Counted from the stretch's first letter, positions 53,186-62,163 are shown. The stretch is DNA of 64,000 bases from UBA5018 sp947463165 (GCA_943371245.1 CALRTY020000004.1:124001-188000); one strand, 5' to 3'. Program-made: numbers and translations. The notes: generated from the sequence alone by a model not told the origin.

Positions 53186-54907
53186 TCAGGCCGCTGCAGC
53201 TTCGCCACAGCTGTTTTCATTGCCCTGGCTGTTTTCACTGCCATAGCTGCTCCCATCGGCATGGCTGTTCCCATGGGCATGGCTGTTCCCATCGGCAGGG
53301 CTGAGTTCATCGGCGGTGCTATCACCATTGGCAGCATTATTGTCATGATCGCCGCTCTGGTGTTTTATATGGCTTTTATTTTCGCCAGAGCTGTTATCTT
53401 CGATAAAACTTTTATTTGAGATGGGGATGTTGTTTGAGATAGGGCTGTTGTTTTCGCCAGGGCTGTTGTTTTTGATAAGGCTGTTGGCGGTGGGCAAAGC
53501 CTGCAGTCGCGGCCAGAGGTAGTTGACGTCGCCGGCCCCCATCGCCAGCACTAAATCCCCTGGTTTGCTGGAGCGAGCCAATTGCTCGGCCAGGGCATCG
53601 AGGCTGTCGCAAACCTCCACAGTCAGCTGGCCGTCCAGATCGCCGATCGCCGCGGCCAGGGCCTGGCTGTCGATACCGGCGATAGGGGCCTCGCCGGCGG
53701 CATAGAGCGGCGCCAGCAGCACGGCATCGGCGGCGCTGAGGGCGGCGGCAAAGGCCCCAAGGAACTCGGCGGTGCGGCTGTAGCGGTGGGGCTGGAACAC
53801 CGCCAGCAGCCGCAGCGGTACCAGGGGCAGGGGACTGCGGCCGCTGGTCACCATCAGCCGGGCCATGGCCAGGGTGGCAGCCACCTCGCTGGGGTGATGG
53901 GCGTAGTCGTCCACCACTTGGCGGCCATGCCAGTTGCCGCGGTAATCGAAGCGCCTGCAAGGGGTCCGCAGGCTGGCGATCGCCTGGCTCAAATCGGCGA
54001 AACCCACCGACTCCAGTCGACAGGCGGCGATGGCAGCCGCCGCATTGCTGAGGTTGTGGCGACCGGGCAGGGGCAGCTCGATTTGGCCAATCAGTTGGCC
54101 GTTCTCATACCAGTCGGCCAGGGTGCCGTCCCCCTGTTCCCGGCGGGGGATCGCCGCGAAGGCCACCGCCTCGGGGCTGCTGATCGACCACCAGTGATCG
54201 GCCTTGAACTGATCTCGCAGCACCGCGCAGTCGCGATTGGCCAGTAGTTGGCCAGCTCCCGCAGCGAACCGCTGCATGGTGGCCACCAGGGCCTCCAGGT
54301 TTGGGTAATGGTCGGTGTGGTCGAGCTCGAGGTTGGTGAGAATGGCCAGCTGGGGATGGAACTTCACCAGGCTGCCGTCGGATTCGTCGGCTTCCGCCAC
54401 CAGCAATCGGCCTTTGCCGACGCGGCCATTACTGCCAAAGGCCGGCACGATGCCGCCGATCACGGCGGTGGGGTCCTGGTGGGTGGCCTCCAACAGGGTG
54501 GCCAACAGGCTGCTGGTGGTGGTCTTGCCGTGGCTGCCCGCCACCGCGATCGAGGGCTGGGCGTTGATCAGGGCGGCCAGCAGGTCCGAGCGATGCACCA
54601 CCTGCAGGCCCATGCGCACAGCCTGTTGCAATTCCGGATTGCTCTGGGGCACCGCGGTGCTGGTCACCACCAGGGGGGCCATCGAGGTGCCACTGCAGAT
54701 GGCATCGACGGTGTTGGCATTTTGTTGACGAAACACGCGCACGCCCCGGCGACGCAGTTGGTCCATCACCGCCCCATCGCGGGGGTCCGATCCGGTGACG
54801 TTGAAGCCCCGCTCCGCCAAAATCGCCGCCAGGGCCGACATGCCGATGCCACCGACACCGATGAAGTGCAGTGGCCGGTGTCGATCTAGCAAGGGGGACT
54901 GGGGCAA
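53186..54907 (-). CDS. murC: UDP-N-acetylmuramate-L-alanine ligase with unusual Asn/Ser-rich tail
   Basis: Ligase adding L-Ala in peptidoglycan synthesis. The 573-aa protein has IGVGGIGMSALA at residues 16-27, the ATP P-loop AGSHGKTTTSSLL near 122, DESDGSLV, the ELDHTDHYPN motif and YAHHPSEV. The usual enzyme ends near residue 473 (GAGDVNYLWPRL). Then comes about 100 residues of degenerate repeats rich in Asn, Ser, Gly, His and Glu (SPGENNSPISNN... ADGNSHAHGNSHADGSSYG). The tail is in frame with no stop until 53186 and is encoded by roughly 18-base units. It has no known domain. Promoter with gap2 lies in the 170-base divergent spacer. Confidence 0.93.
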   Translation of the reverse strand: MPQSPLLDRHRPLHFIGVGGIGMSALAAILAERGFNVTGSDPRDGAVMDQLRRRGVRVFRQQNANTVDAICSGTSMAPLVVTSTAVPQSNPELQQAVRMGLQVVHRSDLLAALINAQPSIAVAGSHGKTTTSSLLATLLEATHQDPTAVIGGIVPAFGSNGRVGKGRLLVAEADESDGSLVKFHPQLAILTNLELDHTDHYPNLEALVATMQRFAAGAGQLLANRDCAVLRDQFKADHWWSISSPEAVAFAAIPRREQGDGTLADWYENGQLIGQIELPLPGRHNLSNAAAAIAACRLESVGFADLSQAIASLRTPCRRFDYRGNWHGRQVVDDYAHHPSEVAATLAMARLMVTSGRSPLPLVPLRLLAVFQPHRYSRTAEFLGAFAAALSAADAVLLAPLYAAGEAPIAGIDSQALAAAIGDLDGQLTVEVCDSLDALAEQLARSSKPGDLVLAMGAGDVNYLWPRLQALPTANSLIKNNSPGENNSPISNNIPISNKSFIEDNSSGENKSHIKHQSGDHDNNAANGDSTADELSPADGNSHAHGNSHADGSSYGSENSQGNENSCGEAAAA

Positions 54908-55025
54908 CTGAGCGAAGGCGAATAGGCCAGCCCGACGCTAAGCCGCCAGGTTGGTGGCCCCATGCTTAACCCCTTGCTGGCGGACGGCAAGCCCCAGCTG
55001 CTGGGGAGGCCGGCGATCATTTCTG

Positions 55026-55031
55026 TATGAT
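55026..55031 (+). promoter_or_regulatory. Predicted -10 box of the gap2 promoter
   Basis: TATGAT at 55026-55031 lies 46 bases before the gap2 ATG in the spacer shared with divergent murC. Spacing to a -35-like GGCGATCAT is not ideal, so the assignment is weak. Confidence 0.3.
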
Positions 55032-55076
55032 CCACGGCCAAAACCACCCTTGCTCGCGGCCTTGCCGCTAGACGTC

Positions 55077-56099
55077 ATGACGCTGAAGGTTGCGATCAAC
55101 GGATTTGGGCGCATCGGTCGCAACTTCATGCGCTGCTGGCTGAGCCGTGGCGAAAACACCGGCATCGAGGTGGTGGGCCTGAACGACACCTCCGATCCGC
55201 GCACCAACTCCCACCTGCTCCAGTACGACACGATGTTGGGCCGCATCCGCAATGCGGAGGTGAGCTATACCGACGATACGATCGTGGTGAATGGTAAACA
55301 CATCAAGTGTTTCTCCGATCGCAATCCCCTCAACCTGCCCTGGAAAGAATGGGGCGTTGATTTGGTGATCGAAGCCACTGGTGTTTTCATCGACCAAAAG
55401 GGCGCCGGTAAGCATATTGAAGCTGGTGCAAGTAAGGTGCTGATTACCGCTCCCGGCAAGGGCGAAGGCGTTGGCACCTTCGTGGTAGGCGTAAATGCCG
55501 ATCAATATCGCCATGAAGATTACGACATTATCAGCAATGCCAGCTGCACCACCAATTGTATGGCGCCGCTGGTAAAGGTGCTGGATCAGTCGCTGGGCAT
55601 CATCAAAGGAATGATGACCACCACCCACAGCTATACCGGTGACCAGCGCATTCTCGATGCCAGTCACCGTGACCTGCGCCGCGCCCGCGCCGCTGCGGTA
55701 AACATTGTTCCCACCAGCACCGGTGCCGCCACCGCCGTAGCCCTGGTTTACCCTCCCATGAAGGGCAAGCTCAATGGCATCGCCCTGCGGGTGCCTACCC
55801 CCAACGTTTCCGTGGTAGACATGGTGCTCGAAGTGAGCCGCCCCACCACTAAAGAAGAGGTGAATGCCATTTTAAAAGCCGCCTCTGAAAACGGCATGAA
55901 GGGCATCATCAAATACTCCGATCTTCCCCTGGTTTCCACCGACCACGCCGGCACGGATGAATCGACAATCGTTGATTCCGATCTCACCCTGGTGATGGAT
56001 GGCAACATGGTGAAGGTAATCTCTTGGTATGACAACGAGTGGGGCTACAGCCAGCGCGTGGTCGACCTGGCTGAAGTGGTGGCTCGTAACTGGAAGTAA
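55077..56099 (+). CDS. gap2: NAD(P)-dependent glyceraldehyde-3-phosphate dehydrogenase Gap2
   Basis: 340-aa Calvin-cycle and gluconeogenic enzyme. N-terminus MTLKVAINGFGRIGRNFMRCW, catalytic Cys in ISNASCTTNCMAPLVKVL with the base in TTTHSYTGDQR, and C-terminal SWYDNEWGYSQRVVDLAEVV are all standard. The Gap2 (photosynthetic) branch is supported by GLNDTSDPRTNSHLLQYDT instead of the glycolytic Gap1 pattern. The frame is open upstream to 54951, but ATG 55077 matches the family. It is followed by a hairpin terminator and a T-run-rich gap. Confidence 0.95.
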   Translation: MTLKVAINGFGRIGRNFMRCWLSRGENTGIEVVGLNDTSDPRTNSHLLQYDTMLGRIRNAEVSYTDDTIVVNGKHIKCFSDRNPLNLPWKEWGVDLVIEATGVFIDQKGAGKHIEAGASKVLITAPGKGEGVGTFVVGVNADQYRHEDYDIISNASCTTNCMAPLVKVLDQSLGIIKGMMTTTHSYTGDQRILDASHRDLRRARAAAVNIVPTSTGAATAVALVYPPMKGKLNGIALRVPTPNVSVVDMVLEVSRPTTKEEVNAILKAASENGMKGIIKYSDLPLVSTDHAGTDESTIVDSDLTLVMDGNMVKVISWYDNEWGYSQRVVDLAEVVARNWK

Positions 56100-56174
56100 G
56101 CCCTTGCGGGCCATTGTTTTGTTTGGTCAATAGCTTTTGCTTGACCAATAAATTTTGCTAGGCTAATGGTTTTT

Positions 56175-56204
56175 ATGGGCCCATCGTTTTTTGGGCCCAT
56201 TTTT
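56175..56204 (+). terminator. Rho-independent terminator of gap2
   Basis: A perfect 8-base stem (ATGGGCCC at 56175-56182, GGGCCCAT at 56193-56200) with a 10-base loop is followed by TTTT. It stands 75 bases past the gap2 stop. Confidence 0.72.
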
Positions 56205-56229
56205 ATGTGATTTTTTATGTGCCTATGGT

Positions 56230-56310
56230 TTTTGGGCCTATATTTTTATAGCTATATTTTTTATAGCTATGGTTTTTAGGGATATCGTTTTTTAGGGATA
56301 TGGCTTTGGT
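56230..56310. repeat. T-run repeats downstream of gap2
   Basis: A ladder of short repeats (ATAGCTATA, AGGGATAT, GCCTATGGTT) each separated by runs of five or six T follows the gap2 terminator, between gap2 and thiL. It may add extra termination signals or be slippage-derived. Confidence 0.55.
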
Positions 56311-56404
56311 CATGGCTATTTCGGCCCTGTCCATGCCAATTAATGCCCGCGATTCCACGCATTTAGCAATGGCTCTGGCTTGGCTCAGTTGAGTGTGGAT
56401 TGGC

Positions 56405-57484
56405 TCAGTTGAAGTGGCTGAAGCCCTTGCTTGCCAGGGATTGGCCGTCGCTCCAGAGCAGCTCGCCACCCCTGGCGGCCACCAGGGAGCCGATGATCTG
56501 GCTGCCGGCCAGCTGGGTTGCCAGGGCCTCTGCCCAGGCCGGTGCCAGGGCCAGCACCAGCTCGAAATCCTCGCCGCCGCCGAGGCACCAGTCCTGGGCT
56601 TCGCTGAGCTGGGCCATGGCGGCGGCCAGGGGCAGTGCCCCTCGCTGCAGCCTGGCGCCGCAGCCGCTGGCCGCCGCCAGGGCCGCCAGGGCCGCCACCA
56701 GGCCGTCACTGCTGTCACAGCCGGCCACCCGCCAGGGGCAGCCAGCTGGCCGGCTGGCCGCCAGGGCCTCCAGGGCATCAAAGCGGGGGTTCGGCCGGCG
56801 GTGGGCCTTGATCGCGGCGGCGGCCAGCTCGCTGCCCACTAGATCCGCCAGGTTGGGTTTACCTGGTTTGCCGCCAGGGCCGCCGCTGCCCTGCTGCAGT
56901 AGGGCTAGCCCCAGGCGGCTGAGGCCGTGGGGGCCGGTGCTCAGCAGCAGATCTCCAGGCCGGCCGTCGCTGCGGCGAATCGGCCCGGCGCTGCTGGTGC
57001 GGCCTGTTCCAGTTTGGTGGCCCCTTGACGGGCCTTGGCCGCTGTCCAGGCGCCCTAGGGCGGTGATCGCCAGCAGCCGTTGGACGCCGGTGCTGCAGTC
57101 GCCCCCCAGCAACACGCCCCCGTAGCATTCCAGCGCTGCCGTCAAACCTTCATATACCCCCTCCACCCAGCTCCAGGGGGTGGTAGGCGGCGCCACCAGG
57201 CCCACCGTGAGGCCCAGCACCTCGCGGCAGCCCATGGCCGCCAGGTCGGAGAGGTTGGCGGCGGCGGCCCGCCAGCCCACGTCCGCCGGCCCGGTGGTGA
57301 GATCGCTGAAATGCACCCCATCCACCAGCACGTCGGTATTCACCACCAGTTCGCCGCCAGGCCAGGGCTGCAGCAGGGCGGCGTCGTCCTGGAATTGACC
57401 GGGGGGCGCGAAGCGCCCGAGGCGGCGAATCAGCTCCCATTCCCCCAGCTCCGCCAGGGTGGGAGAGGCGGGAAGCTCTGGCAT
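56405..57484 (-). CDS. thiL: Thiamine-monophosphate kinase
   Basis: 359-aa enzyme making thiamine diphosphate. It has QFQDDAALLQP near the start, VVNTDVLVDGVHFS, GWRAAAANLSDLAAMG, GLTVGLVAPPTTPWSWVEGVYEGL, LLGGDCSTG and GCDSSDGLVAAL, which are the conserved Mg/ATP and substrate-binding stretches. ATG 57484 is favoured over the upstream ATG 57532. It is 16 bases downstream of the cyclophilin stop on the same strand. An Arg/Pro/Gly-rich insert (about 175-205) is unusual but lies in a loop. Confidence 0.9.
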   Translation of the reverse strand: MPELPASPTLAELGEWELIRRLGRFAPPGQFQDDAALLQPWPGGELVVNTDVLVDGVHFSDLTTGPADVGWRAAAANLSDLAAMGCREVLGLTVGLVAPPTTPWSWVEGVYEGLTAALECYGGVLLGGDCSTGVQRLLAITALGRLDSGQGPSRGHQTGTGRTSSAGPIRRSDGRPGDLLLSTGPHGLSRLGLALLQQGSGGPGGKPGKPNLADLVGSELAAAAIKAHRRPNPRFDALEALAASRPAGCPWRVAGCDSSDGLVAALAALAAASGCGARLQRGALPLAAAMAQLSEAQDWCLGGGEDFELVLALAPAWAEALATQLAGSQIIGSLVAARGGELLWSDGQSLASKGFSHFN

Positions 57485-57500
57485 TACGAAATGGCGGGCA

Positions 57501-58622
57501 TCAGCCGTGGGGCACCAGGTGCTCCGCCCCATCGATCAGCTTGGCGCTGACGATGCCGTCGTCGACACCCAGCTGCTCCAGCACATCAAAGCCCTGCACC
57601 ACATAGCCGAAGGCGGCATAGCGGCCATCCACCAGGTTGAGCCCGGCGGGGGTGAGTTCGGCTTCATAGAGGAAGAAGAAGAACTGGGAGGAGCCGTCGT
57701 CTAATTGTTCATCGGAATGGGCCCAGCCCAGGGTGCCCAGGGTGGCGAAGGGCAGGCTTGGTGTGGCCTTGAACAGGCCCAGATCTTCGAAGGTTTGGTT
57801 GTAATAGGGGGCAGCTTGGCCTGGCACCTTGATTTCCAGCGGCACCCGGCGCTCAGTGGAGCTGCCAGCGGGGGTGTAACCCACCGCCGGGCCCACTGGG
57901 TCGCCGGTCTGGAGCACGTAGAAGTCTTCCGCCCGGGTGAAGGGCAGCTTGTCGTAGAAGCCCCGCTGCACTAGGTCCACGAAGGCGCCGGCGGTGAGCG
58001 GTGCGTTGTAGCCATCCACCACGGCGATCAATTCCCCCTTGGTGGTGTTCAGCTGCACCGTGGCCCGCCCCAGCAGTCGCGGCAATGCATCAAATTCTGA
58101 TGGGATCTGGAACGGGAAGTCGCCCACCAGCAAATCTTCCGCCTGGCCAATGGTGTCCAGGGCCTGGCGGCGGGCGGCCAGGAATTCATCGCGCTGCTGG
58201 CCGGCGGTGGCAGTGGCCAGGGTTTGTAGTTGCTCGTTGAGTTGGGCCAGCAGCGGTTCGATTTGGCCCTGCTGTTCGGCCGGGAAGCTGGCCAGCAGGG
58301 CTGTCCGCCGGGTGGCCAGCTGAGACTGCACCCGTTGCACCGAGCTGGCCAGGGCATTCCAGCGCTTGGCCCGCAGGTCGTCGCCGGTGGCCTCCAGGCG
58401 ATGCTGCAGGCCCTGGAGCTCGGGGGCCTTGATCGGCAGGGCGTTGCGCAGGATCGCCGCCGGATCGGTGACGGCATTGCCCTGGGGCAGGGCCGCCCAG
58501 GCGCCGGGGGCGGCCATAAACAGGGCCAGCAGCAGCCCTACCGCAGCCAGCAGGCGGCTGGCCAGCGGGCGGCTGGATAGCGGTCCGCCTGGGCCGGTTA
58601 GCTGCGGCTCTTTTCGGTTCAT
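57501..58622 (-). CDS. Lumenal or periplasmic cyclophilin (CYP38/TLP40-like)
   Basis: 373-aa peptidyl-prolyl isomerase-like protein. A signal sequence (about residues 15-45: RLLAAVGLLLALFMAAPGAWA) is followed by a helical N-terminal domain (ILRNALPI...LGRATVQL) and a C-terminal cyclophilin domain (VVDGYNAPLTAGAFVDLVQRGFYDKLPF, PFATLGTLGWAHSDEQLDDGSSQFFF, AAFGYVVQGFDVLEQL). This architecture matches plant CYP38/TLP40, which aid photosystem II assembly. The cyclophilin active-site Arg region is not canonical, so isomerase activity may be weak. Start 58622 is one of several Met choices. Confidence 0.85.
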   Translation of the reverse strand: MNRKEPQLTGPGGPLSSRPLASRLLAAVGLLLALFMAAPGAWAALPQGNAVTDPAAILRNALPIKAPELQGLQHRLEATGDDLRAKRWNALASSVQRVQSQLATRRTALLASFPAEQQGQIEPLLAQLNEQLQTLATATAGQQRDEFLAARRQALDTIGQAEDLLVGDFPFQIPSEFDALPRLLGRATVQLNTTKGELIAVVDGYNAPLTAGAFVDLVQRGFYDKLPFTRAEDFYVLQTGDPVGPAVGYTPAGSSTERRVPLEIKVPGQAAPYYNQTFEDLGLFKATPSLPFATLGTLGWAHSDEQLDDGSSQFFFFLYEAELTPAGLNLVDGRYAAFGYVVQGFDVLEQLGVDDGIVSAKLIDGAEHLVPHG

Positions 58623-58792
58623 GGCAAGTTGCTTCAAGGCAAGTCGCATTGCTCGATCCAGCCTGTGCAGCGCCATGGTGCGACCACGCTCTTCGGCCGG
58701 ATGATGCCACAGCTGATCCCGCCTGGTGGCCATGCCCCGGGAGCGCCGCCTGTAGCCAGCTCTACAATCCCCCGCGACCCCGATCCGCCGGA

Positions 58793-59353
58793 ATGATCTC
58801 CAGCAACGACTTTCGTACCGGCACCTCGATCATGCTGGATGGGCAGGTCTGGCGAGTCGTGGAGTTCCTGCACGTCAAGCCCGGCAAGGGTTCAGCTTTT
58901 GTGCGCACCAAGCTGAAGGCGGTGCAGAGCGGCAACGTGGTGGAAAAGACCTTCCGCGCTGGCGAGACGGTGCCCCAGGCCGTGCTCGAGAAGAGCACCC
59001 TGCAGCACACCTTCAAGGAGCTGGACGACTACGTGTTCATGGACATGGCCAGCTACGAGGAAACTCGTCTCACCGGCAAGCAGATCGGCGAGAGTCGCAA
59101 GTATCTGAAAGAGGGCATGGAGGTGAGTGTGGTGTCTTGTAACGGCAAGCCCCTGGAGGTGGAATTGCCCAACTCCGTGGTGCTGCAGGTGATCCAGACG
59201 GATCCGGGCGTTAAGGGCGACACCGCCACCGGTGGCACCAAGCCGGCGATCGTTGAAACCGGTGCCCAGGTGATGGTGCCCCTGTTCATCACGATCGGCG
59301 AAAAGATCAAAATTGATACCCGTAACGATAGCTATCTCGGCCGGGAGAACTGA
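58793..59353 (+). CDS. efp: Translation elongation factor P
   Basis: 186-aa factor that relieves ribosome stalling at polyproline. The KOW domain carries HVKPGKGSAFVRTKL with the modifiable Lys, and two OB domains follow, ending RTDPGVKGDTATGGTKPAIVETGAQVMVPLFITIGEKIKIDTR. ATG 58793 fits the family start (MISSNDFRTGTSIML). It is followed by accB after five bases, a pair well conserved in cyanobacteria. Confidence 0.95.
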   Translation: MISSNDFRTGTSIMLDGQVWRVVEFLHVKPGKGSAFVRTKLKAVQSGNVVEKTFRAGETVPQAVLEKSTLQHTFKELDDYVFMDMASYEETRLTGKQIGESRKYLKEGMEVSVVSCNGKPLEVELPNSVVLQVIQTDPGVKGDTATGGTKPAIVETGAQVMVPLFITIGEKIKIDTRNDSYLGREN

Positions 59354-59358
59354 TAGCC

Positions 59359-59847
59359 ATGCAACTTGATCACGATCAGCTGCATAAGCTGCTCGCTCTT
59401 TTGGGTGAGAGCGATATTCAAGAGCTCAAGCTGGAGGGCGATGATTTTCGCCTTGAGGTGCGTCGCAACCTGCCAGGGGTGGCTCCAGCGGTGGCCATGG
59501 TTCAGGCGCCGCCCGTTGGCCTGAGCGCCGCCGCGGCCCCGGCTCCCCAGCCCCTCGCTGCCGCCCCTTCGCTGCCGCCCCCCCAGGCCGCCAGCTCCCG
59601 CACCGACCTGCTGGAGATCACGGCGCCGATGGTGGCCACCTTTTATCGCAGTCCAAGCCCCGGTGATCCGCCGTTTGTGGAGGTGGGCAGTCGCATTGCG
59701 GTTGGCCAGCCGGTGTGCATCCTGGAGGCGATGAAGTTGATGAATGAGCTGGAATCGGAGTTGGCCGGTGAGGTGGTTGAGATCTTGGTGGAAAATGGCA
59801 CACCTGTGGAGTACGGCCAAGTGCTCGTGCGCCTGCGGCCGCTCTAA
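59359..59847 (+). CDS. accB: Biotin carboxyl carrier protein of acetyl-CoA carboxylase
   Basis: 162-aa carrier for fatty-acid synthesis. A short N-terminal helical part (LDHDQLHKLLALLGESDIQELKLEGDDF) leads to an Ala/Pro linker (about 50-85) and then the biotinyl domain with EAMKLMNE, the biotinylated Lys being residue 126. It forms an operon with efp. Length and order are normal. Confidence 0.95.
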   Translation: MQLDHDQLHKLLALLGESDIQELKLEGDDFRLEVRRNLPGVAPAVAMVQAPPVGLSAAAAPAPQPLAAAPSLPPPQAASSRTDLLEITAPMVATFYRSPSPGDPPFVEVGSRIAVGQPVCILEAMKLMNELESELAGEVVEILVENGTPVEYGQVLVRLRPL

Positions 59848-59887
59848 AGTTTTTGCTGGTTAATCCACTTCCTGGCTGGGGTTTCGC

Positions 59888-60925
59888 CTATCCCAGGCTC
59901 CAGGCGGTCTCCAGGGCGGCGGCCATGCTTTCTGCCCTGGCCAGGCCGCGGCCGGCTATGTCAAAGCCGGTGCCGTGGTCTGGAGAGGTGCGCAGGAAGG
60001 GCAGCCCCAGGCTGGTGTTCACGGCGGCATCGAAGGCCAGCAGCTTCACCGGGATCAAACCCTGGTCGTGATACAGGGCCAGGTAGCCATCGGCGCCGCT
60101 GCGGCCTGGCTGAGCGCCGCCCCGCCAGGCCGCAGCGGCGCTCAGCCAGCAGGTATCTGGCGGCAGGGGGCCCTGCAGCTGAACGGCGGGATGGCGGCTC
60201 TGCCAGCTGTGCAGGCTGGCCTCTAACCAGTCGACTTCTTCGCGGCCGAGCTGGCCACCCTCGCCGGCATGGGGATTTAACCCGGCCACGACCAGCTGTG
60301 GAGTTGCGGTAAACCGGAGGCAAAAATCCAGCAGCACCGTCAGCTTGCGCTCCAGTAACGGGCCATTGAGGCTCTGGGGCACCGCCGCCAATGGGATGTG
60401 GCTGGTGGCTAACAGGGTGTTCAGGCGCCAGCCGCCACCGGGGGCCTTGGCGGTGAACAGCATTGAGGCCTCGGCCGTGCCGGTGAGCTCCGCTAGTCGC
60501 TCGGTCTGGCCCGGATAGCGATGGCCAGCCGCATGCCAGTGGGCCTTGGCGATCGGGGCCGTCACCAGGGCGTGACAGCGACCGCTCTGCACGCAGGCAG
60601 TGGCTGCCGTGAGCCACTGGAAGCTGGCGTCGCCGCTGGCGCCGCCGCCCTCACCGCTGCTGATCGGCCTTTCCAGGGGCAAATCGATTATTTCCAGTTC
60701 GGCCGGATCGCGCAGCGGGCCGCAGTCTTGGCGTCGCAATTGCAGATAGCTCTGCTCCAGCCAGCGGCGACAGCCCACCAGCAGGGGCGCCTCGGTTTCG
60801 GGCCCAGGGCTGGCCAGGGCCTTGAGCACCACCTCGGCGCCAATGCCCGCCGGATCTCCCAGGGCGATCGCCAGTCGCCGCTCGCTGGGGTTGGATGGGG
60901 GTTGGCCGCTGGGCGTTGTCTGCAT
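59888..60925 (-). CDS. pdxA: 4-hydroxythreonine-4-phosphate dehydrogenase
   Basis: 345-aa enzyme of pyridoxal phosphate synthesis. It shows LAIALGDPAGIGAEVVLKAL, LVTAPIAKAHWHAAGHRYPGQTERLAEL with metal-binding His residues, GLNPHAGEGGQLGREE, and ALYHDQGLIPVKLLAF. ATG 60925 is the preferred start. It overlaps, in a CATG, the start of a divergent small membrane protein gene, the second such overlap in this window. Confidence 0.93.
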   Translation of the reverse strand: MQTTPSGQPPSNPSERRLAIALGDPAGIGAEVVLKALASPGPETEAPLLVGCRRWLEQSYLQLRRQDCGPLRDPAELEIIDLPLERPISSGEGGGASGDASFQWLTAATACVQSGRCHALVTAPIAKAHWHAAGHRYPGQTERLAELTGTAEASMLFTAKAPGGGWRLNTLLATSHIPLAAVPQSLNGPLLERKLTVLLDFCLRFTATPQLVVAGLNPHAGEGGQLGREEVDWLEASLHSWQSRHPAVQLQGPLPPDTCWLSAAAAWRGGAQPGRSGADGYLALYHDQGLIPVKLLAFDAAVNTSLGLPFLRTSPDHGTGFDIAGRGLARAESMAAALETAWSLG

Positions 60926-61148
60926 GATCCGCTGGTTGCTGATCGTGGGCTTGCTGTTGGCGTTGAGCACCGGCTTGCGGCGCGGCTGGCTTCAGCTGCG
61001 CTGGGGTGTGATGCTGCGCGATCTGGGCGTGGGCCCGGCGCTGGGGGTGGTGCCCGCCGAGGAAGGCCGTGGCAAGGGCGACTGTCGGCCGCCTGGCGCC
61101 GCTGGCGCCTCTGGCGCTTCTGCCTCTTCTCGCAAGCAGGCTCGGTAG
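60924..61148 (+). CDS. Small membrane protein, divergent from pdxA
   Basis: 74-aa predicted protein with one N-terminal transmembrane helix (about residues 3-18: RWLLIVGLLLALSTGL) and a basic, Gly/Ala-rich C-terminus (RGWLQLRWGVMLRDLGVGPALGV...). Its start codon overlaps the pdxA start. The last 157 bases are antisense to the end of the epimerase gene. It is too short for certainty; the hydrophobic start and position are the main support. Confidence 0.45.
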   Translation: MIRWLLIVGLLLALSTGLRRGWLQLRWGVMLRDLGVGPALGVVPAEEGRGKGDCRPPGAAGASGASASSRKQAR

Positions 61149-62029
61149 CCCTGGCGGTAGCTCGGATAGAGCAGCTCGTAGCCCAGCTCCCGGCAGAGCC
61201 TGCGGTTGCTGACGCGTCGGTTTTCAGTCCAGAAGCTGCGGGCCATGGGGCTGAGCTCGCCAGCGATATTTGAGAAGCGTTCGGCCGCCGGCAGCTTCAG
61301 CCCCAGCAGCCAGGCGGCGTAGCTGAGCGTTTCGCTGCTTGGGCAGGGGCGGTCGTCCACCAGGTTGAGCAGTGGCAGCCGCCGCTCCGGCGGCAGGTCC
61401 AGGCAGTGCAGCAGCGCCCCGACGATGTCGTCGACGTGAACGCGGCAGAACACCTGGCCAGGCTTGTAGATCAACCGGCTCTGGCCCTGGCGGAGGCCCG
61501 AGAAGGGGCTGCGGCCCGGGCCGTAGATGGCGGGCAGCCGGAAGATCTGCACCGGCAGCTCGCTGGCCAGCCATTGCTGTTCGGCCTGCAGGCGGGCCTG
61601 GCTGCGGCCGGGCTTGGCCAGCGTGGGACTGGTCTCATCGGCCCAGGCGCCGCCGGTGTCGCCGTAGACGCCGGTGGTGGATAGGTAGCCCACCCAGCGG
61701 ATCGGCAATTGCCGCAACTGCGGCCCCAGCAGCCTCAGGCTGGGGTCGCCTTCGCCGCCATCAGGGGGCACCGTCACCAGCAGGTGGGTGGTGCCCGCCA
61801 GCTCCTCGGTGCTGGGCAGCAGGCACTGGCGGCTGTCAAAGCCCAGCCAGTCGCCGTCGGCCAAGGGCCGATTTGCCGGGCCGGCAACCTGCTCGCCATT
61901 GGGCTGGTGGCGGTGGGTGAGGGTCACGGCCAGGCCCCGGGCGCTGGCGGCCCTGGCAAAACGCTGGCCCGTGTAGCCGCCGCCAATCACCAGCAGTCGC
62001 CCGCCGGGGTTGACAGACTGATTCAGCAT
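60992..62029 (-). CDS. NAD-dependent epimerase/dehydratase-like protein
   Basis: 345-aa extended-SDR-like protein. Rossmann motif LLVIGGGYTGQRFARAA is near the N-terminus, followed by GYLSTTGVYGD (the S-T-x-Y stretch) and FRLPAIYGPGRSPF, typical of sugar-nucleotide epimerase relatives of the YeeZ type. The C-terminal 50 residues after YPSYRQGYRACL are Pro/Ala/Arg-rich and unlike the family, and they overlap a small plus-strand gene. Substrate is unknown. Confidence 0.83.
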   Translation of the reverse strand: MLNQSVNPGGRLLVIGGGYTGQRFARAASARGLAVTLTHRHQPNGEQVAGPANRPLADGDWLGFDSRQCLLPSTEELAGTTHLLVTVPPDGGEGDPSLRLLGPQLRQLPIRWVGYLSTTGVYGDTGGAWADETSPTLAKPGRSQARLQAEQQWLASELPVQIFRLPAIYGPGRSPFSGLRQGQSRLIYKPGQVFCRVHVDDIVGALLHCLDLPPERRLPLLNLVDDRPCPSSETLSYAAWLLGLKLPAAERFSNIAGELSPMARSFWTENRRVSNRRLCRELGYELLYPSYRQGYRACLREEAEAPEAPAAPGGRQSPLPRPSSAGTTPSAGPTPRSRSITPQRS

Positions 62030-62163
62030 GAGTACACCTGTATCACAATTGCTCCTTGGTCATGGTGGCTGCCCCTGGATCGTCGGCTCGCGGCACCCTG
62101 TCATCCTGCCGCCAGCCCAGCTGCGGCCGCTTGGCGGTCACCGGGAGGTTCGCCTGGGCGGCT

